DNA of 64,000 nt from assembly GCA_008360975.2 (NCBI GenBank), contig CM039196.1, positions 1,798,001-1,862,000 of the forward strand, written 5' to 3'. Source of the stretch: Lichenostomus cassidix (lineage: Eukaryota; Chordata; Aves; Passeriformes; Meliphagidae). A program made the position numbers and the translations under genes. Shown piece by piece: positions 51,898 through 62,040 of the stretch. The notes under the pieces are model-generated. The model was not told the origin of the DNA. It was given only the letters and a program-made list of their open reading frames with translations, and did not search any database. Each line of letters opens with the position of its first letter. Position 1 is the stretch's first letter.

Positions 51898-53499
51898 GGC
51901 AGAGCAGCATGGCAGTGGCTTTGCAGGGCTCTGGGTGCTCTGGCACGGGAGCAGAGATGCTGTTGTGTAACAGGAGCAGCTCTGCCATCACGTCCCTGCT
52001 GACAGGCTCGCTGTTCAGAGAGCCATGGGTTGTCTGCGTGGTTTGCCATCTCAGCTGCAAGATCAGGAGGTGCTTATGTTTTTAAAATTGAGTAGAAGGG
52101 GGGAGTCCAACAGTGGGAGTAGGGAGACTAAGGGAAAAGAAGCATGTTGTGAGTGGATTTGAAAAGCAGAGGCTCAGCCTGGCTGTGTTGATGCTGACCT
52201 GAGGCTGGAGCCGTGGCCAGGCTGGCACTTGGTGTGTGGCTTGTGAGTTTTAATAAGACAATGTCCCTGCAGCTGGGGAGTGACAGCCGAGTGCTCCTGC
52301 GGAGAGAAATGGGTCAGTCTTGTTCATTTAAGCACATACATGTCCCTCTGGGAACCATCACAAGGTCACTGGCAGCCCCTTTGCTGAGGGCTGAGGCGTA
52401 TTTAAAGCGTGTGAAATCCCCTGCAAGTGCTCCCCTGACAAGGAGCAGTGCTGGGATGGCTGTGCAGATGTCTCATCGGCTCTCGGGGAATCAGATTCTC
52501 CTGCTGTGGGTTGGGGTCTGAGCGAGGGCTGTCAGGGACAGGAACTGGAGTGCACAGTCAGCATGTCCTTTCCAGAAGCATCAGGCTGGTGCTGTGCCAC
52601 TGCTGGGAGCAGCTGGGCTGGCAGACCTGCTTTTTGAAGAACAGCAGGGAATTGGGCTGGCAAAATCCAACGCTCTGACCTTGCTCCGTGCTGCTATGGT
52701 GCCAAGATCTGTACACAAATGGTGGCAAAGGTTATCTTGGGGCAGAGCTAAACATGGGTCCCATGCCCAAAATAGCTTGGAAAGATAGAAAAGGAGAAAT
52801 ACAAAGTGGCAAATCCTGCTTTGCGGCTTTGGGCAGTGATAGGAGCAGGAGAGAGAAGTCATCTTTCATCAGGGGTTGGAACCGGTTCTGTGCGGAGCCT
52901 TGCCGTGGTTGGGAGAGCTGATGCAGCCTGATTGCAGCTATGAGACAGCAAACCAGGATGAGAGACTTCAGCTCCTGAGCTTCTGTCATCCCCTCCATGG
53001 CCTTAGGGACTGGTTGTACCTTCTTGCAGGGCCAACACCCTGCTCTGAGCAACTCTGTCATGGTGCTGTAAGGCTCTTTCTTCCCCCAGATCTGCTGCTG
53101 TAATTGCTTGTGCATCTGCACCGTTGGTCAGGCAAGGAAAAAATCTAGTTCAGAAGTCATCTGGACAAAAGAGGGCGGAGAGCTCTGCCAGTGGGTGAGC
53201 TGGGAAATGGGACAAGAGCTGTTTTGGGTACTGCTGTTGGAGGGGCAGCTGAGGAACCTCAGGGTGTGACCATCATGTGCAGGGTGCTGCCAGTCCAGCT
53301 TGACTTCTGTACTCCTCCAAAGCAAGGGAAGTGTTTTAGGATCACATGCAGGTACAAGCCTTGATCCCTGGGGTTGAAATAACCTCTCCTTCATGCCACA
53401 GAGCTCAGGATGTGCCTGAACTTTCCTGTTGACCCCGTGCTGCAATGTTAATGTAAAACCTCTTTGCTCTGCTGTGATTGAACTGTGGATTCCCAGGCT

Positions 53500-54250
53500 G
53501 CAGACACTGACGTTGTCATCTTTGTCGTTCTGAATAGAGCCCTAAATTTATGGCAGACAGCCTGCTTTCCTCTTGAAAGGACTTCATAGATACAGTACAT
53601 ACAAATATTTGTGTATAATGTCAACTGTCTTCCAAGAATATTTCATGCACATATTGATTAGACAAATCCATTAACGTTACGTTGTGGTGCATTTCTTAGG
53701 AACGTCTCTCTTCCCATTTTCATCGCATCTTAATTATTTCTGCTTCCACTAGTCCTTTAAAGAGAGAGTGAGTAAATCTCTTAGCTGCTTTGCAGGTCTG
53801 GTTTTGATCTAGAGCTGCACATCAGTGGGGCAGCAGTCGATGAGGAATTGTGCTCTTCTGTGCCACACACAACTGGCTGCTGGGGATTTTTAGGCATCAT
53901 GGTTGGATGGACTCTTGGAGGTGGATGTTAGAGCTCAGTCTTAATTAAGCATCATTAACAAAGGTCTCCTTAACTTTTATTTCAAAATACACAAGTTGAC
54001 TGGAGGATATATACCTTTTTATTTCTTGTCTGAGGAGGAAAATTGTCATGTATTTAGCATGTGATTAAAGATGACTTTGTTGTTTTTTCCAAAAACTGCA
54101 TCATTTAATGTAATTAAACATGAGCTTTGTTGTCAATACTCTTCAGTTAAATGCACTGGTGAGTGCCAACAGCATTTTTCTTATTTGCCTTGTCTACATG
54201 GTGTGGTGGTACTAGTTTTTTGCTTTCAATAAGGCATTTTGTAGTAATTT
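53500..54250. promoter_or_regulatory. AT-rich island, candidate conserved non-coding element cluster
   Basis: Two AT-rich stretches (53500-53770 and 53930-54200) are packed with homeodomain-, forkhead- and SOX-like words, such as TTAATTAAG, ATTGATTAGACAAATCC, AACGTTACGTT and CATCATTTAATGTAATTAAAC. They lack the TG/CA-rich, GC-moderate texture of the neighbourhood. Such islands in introns of developmental regulators are often conserved enhancers. No repeat family was recognised. The call rests on appearance only. Confidence 0.25.
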
Positions 54251-54273
54251 TGTGGGCTGCCTCTTAACGTCTT

Positions 54274-54323
54274 CTGTAGACCATCCATGCGCTGTAGACC
54301 ACAAGTTGAGTAACATTACTCTG
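54274..54323. repeat. Possible hAT/Charlie-type DNA transposon end, with a short tandem duplication
   Basis: The segment CCACAAGTTGAGTAACATTACTCTGG (54298-54323, split here as CCACAAGTTGAGTAAC and ATTACTCTGG) resembles the common hAT-Charlie/MER5-type terminus that reads GGTTGAGAACCACTG. Just upstream the 10-mer CTGTAGACCA occurs twice, at 54274 and 54292, with period 18. The opposite end was not found. This is suggestive only. Confidence 0.3.
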
Positions 54324-54374
54324 GACTTAAGAAACAAAATATTCTGTTAATCTTATTTCAGCATGTCCTTGCTT

Positions 54375-54394
54375 AAAAAAAAAAAAAAAAAAAA
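54375..54394 (+). repeat. A20 homopolymer
   Basis: Twenty consecutive A residues. It is the longest homopolymer on this strand that I noticed. It is not followed by an obvious retroposed body with target duplications, so it is recorded as a simple repeat. Confidence 0.95.
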
Positions 54395-54500
54395 GGTGTA
54401 TTTTGAACTTGAGCCATGTGTTTTCATTGGGATCTTGAAAACTCCTCTGAGAACAGATGAACCGGTATTTTCTGTGAGCAGGGAGTGCCTTGTTGTTCTC

Positions 54501-54605
54501 ACCTTTTAGATAGATGAACTAAGGCACAGGGTAATTACAGCAATTGGCCCACATTTGTGTTGTGCCAGTGAAGCCAAGGACCTCGCCTGGGAATCCTGCT
54601 CTCCC
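54501..54605 (+). repeat. MIR-like SINE relic
   Basis: The order of segments follows the MIR core and 3' half: an ACCTTTTAGATAGATGAACT box corresponding to CATTTTACAGATGAGGAAACT, then AAGGCACAGGGTAA, then TTGGCCCACA, then GCCAGTGAAGCC and CCTGGGAATCC. Many substitutions and small indels are present, consistent with an ancient amniote insertion. It is called from memory of the MIR consensus and not aligned. Confidence 0.55.
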
Positions 54606-56032
54606 TGAGGACTCCAGAACCGAGTGGGAAGGTTGGCTTTAACTTTGAAGAGCAACAAGAGTGCTTTTGTGGTGTGAATTGGGAGAACAGGTGATGGGGA
54701 AACCATTTTAGACACGTGAAGAGGAGAAGCAGGAGAGCAGGGGGGTGGCAAGGGGAGGATGGGGGAGTTTTGGAGGCTTCAGCAGTGGGGCAGAATCCTG
54801 TGAGTCTTTCAACAAGTGGAAATAAACAGCTACAGGAGGTTCTATATGCACTCATCTTGTCCTCAGGTTCATGTTGTAGCCCTGATTCTGGTTTTGGTGA
54901 TAACCTCCAGCTTTCTCCTGTTCCTAATCAGAGATTGTAAATCTCCTGGTACCTAGTAACACATCTGTGGGTAAAACAGTCTCAGATGGAGACTCCAACT
55001 GGGGGGGAAATACCTTTCCTGTGAGACAATGTCTGTTCTTCATCAAAATCAGTTGAGAAAGTAAGAACCAAACAGTTTGAATGTGAAGATTTAAAGAGCC
55101 TCCCTGCACTCTCTCTCTTATTTCCATTAATCTGTTCCTATTGTTAGTGTTCCACTCTTAAAAATAATTAATAAAGGGTTGTGGACGAGTGTCTCTTGCT
55201 GGGAATAGGTGGCCTAGCAGTGCCCCAGGTGCACCCAGCTGTGAAGGGCACCACTGCATCCCTAGCAAGATGTGCTCCCACTTTACTCCCCACTGGGAGC
55301 ACCCATAGCCATTTTCCTGCTGGTCACGTACCCTCCTCTCCAGAGTGGTGCTGGGCTGGGTGCACAGAGTGTAAAAATGGGATCTGAGGCATCTGTGGAG
55401 CTGCCTCAGTGCTTTGGTGACCTTGTTTGGCTCCAGCCCACAGTCCTACTGTGCTAGGAACATCCAGAGCTTGGGCTTGTGCTGAGATCTTGCTGGTGAC
55501 CTGCTGTTTGCAGATGTGGAAATGCATGGACAGTGCTTTTTGCCTGTTTGCAAGGACCATGTGATTTTTACTTTTGTCTTCCCAGGGCTTCTAACAAGAA
55601 GCCTCGATAGAGGCAGAGATGGTTTGCTGCCCTTGTTAAGGAAAAATCCCTTTGTGTTCCTGCTAGCTTGTGATTAATGCAGGACACGGCTCACAGACAC
55701 TGGGCCTTGGTGCAGGATGGTTTTGTTGGCCCTTGTATTTTCATCCTGTGTCTGTATCTCTCTCATAGACAGTTAACTTTTTTTTTTTAAAGTTGCACAG
55801 ACCGAGGCAAAAAAGCTTTTAAACTGCTTTAGAGCTTGATACCATGTGGCTTTGCACCTGGTGCTGTGTTTTAAGCTGAACTGCTGATCTGAAGAGTTAA
55901 AAAAAAAAAAAGATCATCCCATTTCTTTTACTGTAGACAGCTGCCTCAGCATGGTCAGGTCTACCTGCTGTGCTTCCAGGAAGCCTTGGCTTGCTCAAAG
56001 CTGCCAGGGGCTCTGGGCCCTCCAACTTGGAG

Positions 56033-56035
<3 letters not shown>

Positions 56036-56067
<32 letters not shown>
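56036..56067 (+). repeat. (GT)16 dinucleotide microsatellite
   Basis: An uninterrupted GT array of 32 bases, preceded by a short GA run and followed by ATTTATACATG. It is likely polymorphic in length between individuals. Confidence 0.97.
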
Positions 56068-56069
<2 letters not shown>

Positions 56070-57087
56070 TTATACATGCTAATTAACTTGCAGGTGGCCG
56101 TAAGCCAAGATGTCCGAGTTTGAATCTGTTATTAGGAAAGTACCTTAAATTCCTGCAGATCCTGCTGGGCTTTTGGAGCCCTTGAGAGCCTCATGCACAC
56201 ATCCTTGGCAGCTGCAGGGAGGGTTTGCCCCTAGAGAAGCACATGGGCTGCAGGAGAGCTGGGAGGGTGCTGCTGTGTCCCTGGAGGGTGAGCACAGCTG
56301 GTGTTGCACCACATGCTCCTGGCACAGCCCCCAGTTTAGGGTGGGAATCGGGGATTAAAATCCCATCCAGTCGGAAGCGCGAGGGGAAGTGGGACAGTCA
56401 TAGTGGAAGTATAACTACACGTGTTCTGGGTGCCTCTGAATTCCCCCGTGTGCACAGGGGCTTTCCTGCCTGCCTGGATTGCACTGAGCACGCCAAGCTC
56501 CTGCATGGGGAGGCTGTCTCATCTGGGATGAGGGTCAGGCTGCTCCCAGACCACTGATGCTTCCCTGGTGTGGCAGGTAAGGTGCCCTGGGGCTCAGCAG
56601 GGATATGTGGGTCCAGCACTGGGGGGAATCCCAGATCTAGTGTAGGGAGTGAGCTGAAAGCAGGAAGGACCTGATTATCCCTTTGCACCCTGCCTTGAGA
56701 GGTAGACCTTGCCATGTCTTTTTCTATTTGTCACTTGGCAAAACACCTTTTTCCAGAGGACTCACCTGACCCTCATCAGGAGCATGGCAATGTCTTTGTG
56801 TGTCTGTCATTCTTAGGCCGCATGGGGATTTGCTGGAAAGATGATTATTGTAAAATTTGACCTCTGTGTGAGAGGGCCTCCCTGGGCTGCTTTCCACTGG
56901 CCACTTGTCGTGCCTGCCTGCCAGGGACCGTTGCCTTGGTTTGGTTTATTTCTGGCTCTGAGGCTGCATCGATGCTGGCAAACCAGTGAGGCGACCCTGT
57001 GCCTGCCTGCAGCAGATAGCAAGGGGTTTATCAGCATGGGCTCATCTGTGGCCTCACAGGAGAGAAAAGAAATAGAAAAATAAAAGC

Positions 57088-57140
57088 TTCCTCTTTCTTT
57101 TTTCTTTTTTTTCCCCCGCTTTCCCACCCCCTTTTTGGTT
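57088..57140 (+). repeat. Polypyrimidine tract
   Basis: About 53 bases are nearly all C and T, with a single G near 57118 and the last G residues at the right edge. A purine-rich stretch (57060-57085) lies immediately to the left. Tracts like this can adopt triplex structure or act as splice-related pyrimidine signals. No acceptor AG follows at once, so an exon here is not supported. Confidence 0.6.
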
Positions 57141-58408
57141 TTGATGCACGCCAACTGCTGTTTCAGTTGAAATTGCGTTGGCTGGGGCTGGCTGTGCTCT
57201 CCATGCACAGAGACCACAAGTGTGGGGAGAGGCTGCTGGAGCTTGTGGCACTGGAAATGTCCTTTGCTGTTCCTGGTGTGCTGATGGAAGATTTTGATAC
57301 TGCCAAAAACCTTGCACAAATCTGTACATAACATGTACCTGCACTGAGGAGGAGGAGTGCAAACATGCAGAGCATTGAAGGGGATGGAGAATGGATGCCA
57401 GGGAGCTTGGGGCTCTCCCTGCTTGGCATCAGTCCTGGTAACATCCCCTGACCCAGGCAGGCAGCAGTGGGAATTTATGCTTTCTATAGCCAACTGCTAG
57501 TATGAGAATAATAATTACTGCACCTCACACTGACAGTGATGAAGGGCAGCATTCAGACCTTTGTTACTTTCTCATTGTAGTCCAGAGAAAAAACAGGAGG
57601 TTTAAAATTATCACCAAGCAAACAACGTGAAGTAAAGTATCTATAAAAATCAGTAACTTGTAAATCTCCCCATTAGGCTATTTTGTTGGTTTTCCTGATT
57701 TTGTTGCAGCTGCTAAAGGAATTGCAACAGGTGGTACAGGAGTGAACGTGTGGGTGACAGGGGTGCTTGTGAAAATACCCTTGGGGCTGTTGTGTATTCT
57801 CTGGCTCTTGATCCCTATCAGAAAGGCTGATCCAGGTGGCACTGGAGGTGTGTGACATGCTTTAGTCCTGGGTTTTAGTGTAGCTTCATGGATGGACACA
57901 GCTGCAGGCAAGGGCAGTGCCTGGTGTCCCTCCTGCCATTAGGTCATGGCTTACCTCAGAGGGCTGCAGAAGTGGCCACAGCTTGGAAAGCAGAGCACTG
58001 ACATGTGGGAGTGTGGATGTCGAAAGGGATGGGCTGGAGAGAGATCTTGTGCCTTTTTGGACCTGGTGTTGAAATGCCAAAACTCTAGACTGTGTTTTTG
58101 GAAACTGAGTCACCCTGCAAAGAAACACCCATCTCCAAGACACTTAATGATCAACAGGATGCAAATAAAAATTGCTGGTAATTTGGCTTCCTGGTCCCGG
58201 TGGTGCTGAGTGAAGGCTTTCCAGGGAAATTGGGTGGGATAAATTTGGAAAAATCTTACATTTGAACTTCCTGTGATAGGAGTAATCTACAGAAAAAAAT
58301 CTGGCAGTGGGGTTTGCCAAACGGAAAATGGAGCTGCCGGGGAATTGAAAGGGCAGGGAGGTTTTGGTGATGTTGGGCTGTCTCACAGGACTGCAGTTGA
58401 CTGAATTT

Positions 58409-58437
58409 TAACCTGCTGCTTTCCCATTTCCTTCCAG
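58409..58437 (+). other. 3' splice site upstream of the NCOR2 start exon
   Basis: A pyrimidine-rich tract (TGCTGCTTTCCCATTTCCTT) runs into CCAG, ending at 58437. Branch-point-like sequences (TTGAC, TTTAAC) lie about 25-40 bases upstream. This is a strong acceptor by eye. It shows that the start exon is not necessarily the first exon and that an intron precedes it. Confidence 0.75.
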
Positions 58438-58467
58438 CTCTTGCGCGCCGTGGGAAGCACACACACG

Positions 58468-58494
58468 ATGAAGAGGAGCTCTCGGCTCTCCTAA
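58468..58494 (+). other. Short upstream ORF in the NCOR2 leader (8 codons)
   Basis: An ATG at 58468, with A at -3, opens an eight-codon frame (MKRSSRLS) that stops at TAA 58492-58494. This is 41 bases before the NCOR2 ATG and in a different frame. It lies inside the inferred exon, so any transcript using the acceptor at 58437 would carry it. Short uORFs that stop before the main start commonly reduce translation of the main ORF while allowing reinitiation. That role is an inference here; only the ORF itself is seen. Confidence 0.5.
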
Positions 58495-58535
58495 TCCTTT
58501 GCTGGTGATTTGGAAGCAGCTCCTGCTCGCTCGCC

Positions 58536-58640
58536 ATGTCAGGCTCCACGCAGCCCGTGACGCAGAGCTGGCGCTCGGCCGAGCCGCGCTACCCCCCGCA
58601 CGCCATGTCCTACCCGGTGCAGATTGCCCGACCACACGCG
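58536..58640 (+). CDS. NCOR2: NCOR2 (SMRT) first coding exon, residues 1-35
   Basis: NCOR2 is a nuclear corepressor scaffold. It links unliganded nuclear receptors (thyroid hormone, retinoic acid) and other repressors to the HDAC3-TBL1-GPS2 complex. This exon encodes only the extreme N terminus, before the deacetylase-activating SANT domains. The 35 codons begin MSGSTQPVTQSW, then contain RYPPH and end around SYPVQIARPHA. From memory of the family, this matches the start of vertebrate NCOR2 almost residue for residue, and human NCOR2 also breaks near residue 35. The paralogue NCOR1 shares RYPPH but not the MSGSTQP start or the PVQIAR stretch. The start at 58536 is supported by an in-frame TGA at 58506-58508, which prevents upstream extension, and by G at -3. 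The reading frame ends on a whole codon at 58640, followed by GTAAGG, so the intron is phase 0. Beyond the donor the open frame is intron. The rest of the protein, more than 2,400 residues in mammals, is not in the window. Confidence 0.93.
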
Positions 58641-59867
58641 GTAAGGCCGAGCCTTTCCTTCCCTACCCACTCGTGGGGTGGGAGCCACGTGGGTGTGCGC
58701 AGTGCTGGGGCAGTGCTTCAGCTGTGCCGGGCTCAGATGTGGCTGTTACAGAGAAATCAGACCGTTTCCGTGCCTGTGGTGCAGGATTTCATTGTTCCTC
58801 TCTCACGGGATCCTCTTTTGTTTCTCCATATGGTGCTTTCAGTTTTTCTCTCCCTTTCCAGCCTTTTCCAAGCACTTGCCGTGGCAGTGTTCGTGGGCTC
58901 TGGCTCATCATTTCTGAGCACCTGTGTCTGTTTGTCCTCCTGCAAGAGCAGCCTTGGTTGGGTGCAGTGTCCAGCCTGGGAGCAAAGGGGAAGGTTTGAC
59001 CATTCCTCTGAAGCAGGAGCACATGGCCTCCAGCCCTGTTTGGCTTGGCCTTTCCCTGGCACTGAATCACAAGGGGAGGGCCATCCTCCTCTGCGTCCCA
59101 GCAAGCCCAGTCCTTGCTCCTCACACCCACAGGAGAGCTCTCCTGGTTCCCAGGCAAACTGCTGAGAGTGAGCCTTCCTCCTGCCCTTTGTTAGGAGATC
59201 TGCCTCTCTCTATCCAGCACTCCTGGGGAGCAAGAATATAACTGAGCTGCTGAGCTTTCCATTTTATCCTTCCCCCCCTTTTCCCTCTCTTAGTCTTAAC
59301 CTGTAGTCTTTTCTCTTCTTGGATCAAGGCATAAGCTGGAGATGATCTTTTTTTTTTTGCTGTGCCTGGTTGAATGTACCAGAACTTGCAGAGGTTAATT
59401 CACCTGGATCGTGCCTCTCCTTTTTGTGCCATCTCATGTCTGCGTTTGCTCATCCTGGGTGGGTGAATGTTTTCAGTTTAAGCCCTTAACGGAAGAAACT
59501 CTTCTTAGTGGAACAGCTTTAGTCAGCTCAGGCTGCTTAAAGGAATCTTATTAGGTGCTGGAGTATGGCTCACACTTCCAAGGGTCTTTGGAGCTGCTTC
59601 TTGGTGGGTCACAGGGAGGTGGCCAGAGCCAGGAAGGTCCCTGTAACACCAGCCAGCAAGGAGACCTTGTCTGGGGGTTACATTTGACAGTGCCAGCTAC
59701 TGACCAACCAAATTCAGTCTGTGCTGATGTTAGTGCTCAACTTGAGAGCCTGGAAACCCATGAAGTGTCAGTGAAGGGCTGAAATTCCCTCATTTGCCCT
59801 CTTTGCCTGGCTTCAGCAGAGTGGCACAGGGAGCAGAGCTGGAGATAGGAAAGGCTTTGAAATAGAA

Positions 59868-60129
59868 ACGTTAAGGAGGGCGCGGGACGAGCTCTTGGCT
59901 GCGTTTGCTGGCTCATCTACATCGCTCGGGGCCTGCGTGCTGCTGCACAAAGAAGCTTTTCATCCTGGGTATGAGACACGCTGACCTGGTTCGATTTATG
60001 GGAGCTTTGCTTCCATCAGTGCGAGCGTGTTTGTTTGGGGGCTGGAGCAGAACCAAGAGCGTTTGTCTCAAAGAGAAAATCCCAGTTCTCTTTTTATGAG
60101 AAACCCGAGCAGGAGGAGGATGTGACCAG
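59868..60129 (+). promoter_or_regulatory. CpG-enriched intronic patch ending at a strong splice donor; candidate alternative first exon or enhancer
   Basis: About 14 CpG dinucleotides fall in 262 bases, in an otherwise CpG-poor intron. The patch ends in ACCAG followed by GTGAGC at 60130, a good 5' splice site. No convincing 3' splice site precedes it, which is the arrangement expected of a first exon within a gene. It could equally be a CpG-retaining enhancer with a chance donor. Nothing in it is coding by recognition. Confidence 0.22.
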
Positions 60130-61079
60130 GTGAGCACGATCCGCAGTTGTTGCAAGACTGTGGTTTAAAAGCAAACCAAAGGAACCTCAATCTGCAGTGT
60201 GGAGACTGATTTTAAGAGTGTTAAAGGCTCCCGTCCTTGGGGTGCTGAGCCCTTGTCTCCTGCAAAATCCCAACTGCTTCCCCTTAGTGCTGCAGCAGCA
60301 GGATGAGCAGAGAGGGCAGTTTGCCGTGGGCTGGAGCTGGGGATTTCTGCAGCCTGCAGTGAACACTGGTTTTATTCTGTCGTGTTAACATTGGAAGAAG
60401 TTGCTGGCATTTGCTTTTAGAAGCTATTTTTACAGCCGCATGTAATCACCCGCAGTTATGCGATACCTTTTGGGTGTCTGGATGCAGGAGAGGTCCGAGC
60501 TGAGATTATTTTGGATGGAAAGCCTGAAGGCTCCTCTGGGCAGAAGCATGCCAGCCCCACACCAAGGGACGCACCTTGCCTCTGCTGGGAGGGTAGGCAG
60601 AGTGTTTCTGGAAGCGTGTCCCTGCATGATCTGCCCCGCCGCTCTCAGCTGTTCACAAACACGTGTCTCCTGCTCGGTGGCGCCGTGAGCTGGAGCCTGG
60701 CCATGGTTCTGGGGCTGGAGCTGATCTCTGGTGGGATTGCTTGGGAGAGGAGAGCCCAGTTCCTTTGAAGTTGCTGTGCTGTTTAATATTAAAAGTCAGC
60801 GGTATTTGCTTGCATGTCTTGGCCAGGTCAGTTTTGTCATGGGGTGTGTTTGCACAGTGAGAGCTTGTTTGGAAGAAACCAAGAGAGGCCAAGACCAACC
60901 CAACACTAACGTGTCTTGCATCTAATTAAATTTTGGTTCTGGTTTGTTGCGTTCCAAGACGTCCTTTCCTGAGAACTGGGAATTTGTCAGCTCAGGGATC
61001 CTTATCCTGGCGGTGGAAACGCCCTGGGTCACCTCCTGGGCGCGTGTGCAGGGCTGAGCACAGCAGGGCTGCAAATGCT

Positions 61080-61190
61080 ATTATAATATAAATAAATAAT
61101 CACAGCCCAACTGTGACGGTCGCACCCAGGGAAATGCGGCGCGGCAGGAATGCTGAGCTCAGAAATGAGCCGTGACATTATTTTAGGCTT
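61080..61190. promoter_or_regulatory. Candidate intronic regulatory element
   Basis: An AT-rich run (TTATAATATAAATAAATAAT) is followed directly by a CpG-bearing segment with TGACGG, several CG pairs around 61120-61145, a 10-base palindrome CTGAGCTCAG at 61153-61162, and CCGTGACATTATTTTA. The mix of preserved CpG and dense, non-repetitive factor-like motifs differs from the surrounding TG/CA-decayed sequence. This is an appearance-based guess; conservation was not tested. Confidence 0.2.
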
Positions 61191-62024
61191 GGAGACACTT
61201 TATGAAAAGTGATTTAAAGGATTGCAGCTGTTTGATTTCACAGATGAGGCAAGTGAGAGGGGATGTTGTGAAGGGGCAGGAGGCGGTGGAAGCAGGCTGG
61301 GGGATTTTCTTTTCCCATCACATAAAACCCAGGGGAATATCATATAAAATGGGGGAAAAAACTGTATTTCAAGTAAACAAACAGAAATATGCTTTGTACA
61401 TATGGGCACCTCCTCCCAGCAGCATGTTCCACAAGTTACTGCTGAGTTTGGAGCTGGCAGAGAAGATCCAGTACCGGTTGAGTGAGGATGTTTGTTCTCT
61501 GGTTTCACTCTTGGTTGCCAGCTTTGGGCAGGGCTGTGAACCTGTGGGTCTGACCCAGACTGAGCTGTCTCCAAAGGGTGACACAGTAAATGGGCTCTTC
61601 CACAGGGTAAGCAGGTCCCCAACCATACTCAGGTGTCTTCTTCCTCTTCCTCCTCACTCAGAGGTATCTGGTCCCAAGAGCTGTTGCGAAGGCTGGATGT
61701 GAAAGTGGTGCAAAATTTTATAATGACCCTGGGTTTAATTCTGTCTTAGTAGACAATGACTTGCAGAAAGCTTTGATAAGTCAACATGCTTTTAATGGGA
61801 AGAAGGAAACTTGGTGAAAAGGTTCTGGTTTGTTTGACTTTCTTGAGGTAAAACTAAAATCTCCAATAATCAGCAGTTTCTTTTGAAGGGCATGGAGTGG
61901 TTCTTGGCCAAAGTGCAGGGAAAACATTTCTGTTTTCCATATTCATTAGCTGTAATGTTGGGGTGCACAGTTGACTTCTGTCATGTTCAGCTTGGAAACA
62001 GAGGAATTGTTTGAATGCTCCATG

Positions 62025-62040
62025 ACCTTTAGCTAAAGGT
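62025..62040. other. Perfect 16-bp palindrome
   Basis: ACCTTTAGCTAAAGGT is fully self-complementary and lies in the NCOR2 intron. The count of two in the window is not beyond chance. Confidence 0.9.

Larger units (their letters stand above)
47607..54273 (+). other. Non-coding stretch with candidate regulatory islands
   Basis: No exon recognised. It includes a 154-codon plus-strand open frame at 48318-48782 without any known domain, an AT-rich run near 48840-48880, the candidate element cluster at 49640-50500, a 19-bp duplication at 51860, and the AT-rich island at 53500-54250. It is probably NCOR2 5' intron, but intergenic sequence remains possible. Confidence 0.6.
54601..58408 (+). other. 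Non-coding: intron directly upstream of the NCOR2 start exon
   Basis: No recognisable coding sequence. It holds a G-rich purine tract around 54730-54770, a 13-base A tract at 55899-55911, a (GT)16 repeat at 56036-56067, an isolated donor-like site (GGCAG then GTAAGG) at about 56577, and a polypyrimidine tract at 57088-57140. The longest open frame, 226 codons on the minus strand at 56813-57493, crosses the polypyrimidine tract as a lysine run and has no recognisable domain, so I treat it as chance. Confidence 0.7.
58438..58640 (+). other. NCOR2: NCOR2 exon: 5' UTR plus first coding segment
   Basis: The exon boundaries are read from splice signals. A pyrimidine-rich stretch ends in CAG at 58435-58437, and the coding frame ends at a GTAAGG donor at 58641. 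This gives a 203-base exon with 98 bases of leader. It is CpG-dense for this window, with 21 CpG dinucleotides counted by eye in 203 bases, against few or none in most flanking rows. That density could mark a CpG-island-like region around the start exon or simply GC-rich coding sequence. Because the exon has a good 3' splice site, at least one further 5' UTR exon should lie upstream. A transcript starting inside this CpG-rich stretch is an alternative that the sequence cannot exclude. Confidence 0.8.

Noticed and set aside
56813..57493. 226-codon minus-strand open frame, the longest in the window
   Set aside because: No recognisable domain; it includes a lysine run that is just the complement of the polypyrimidine tract; no splice or promoter context. 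About this length is plausible by chance in 64 kb on two strands.
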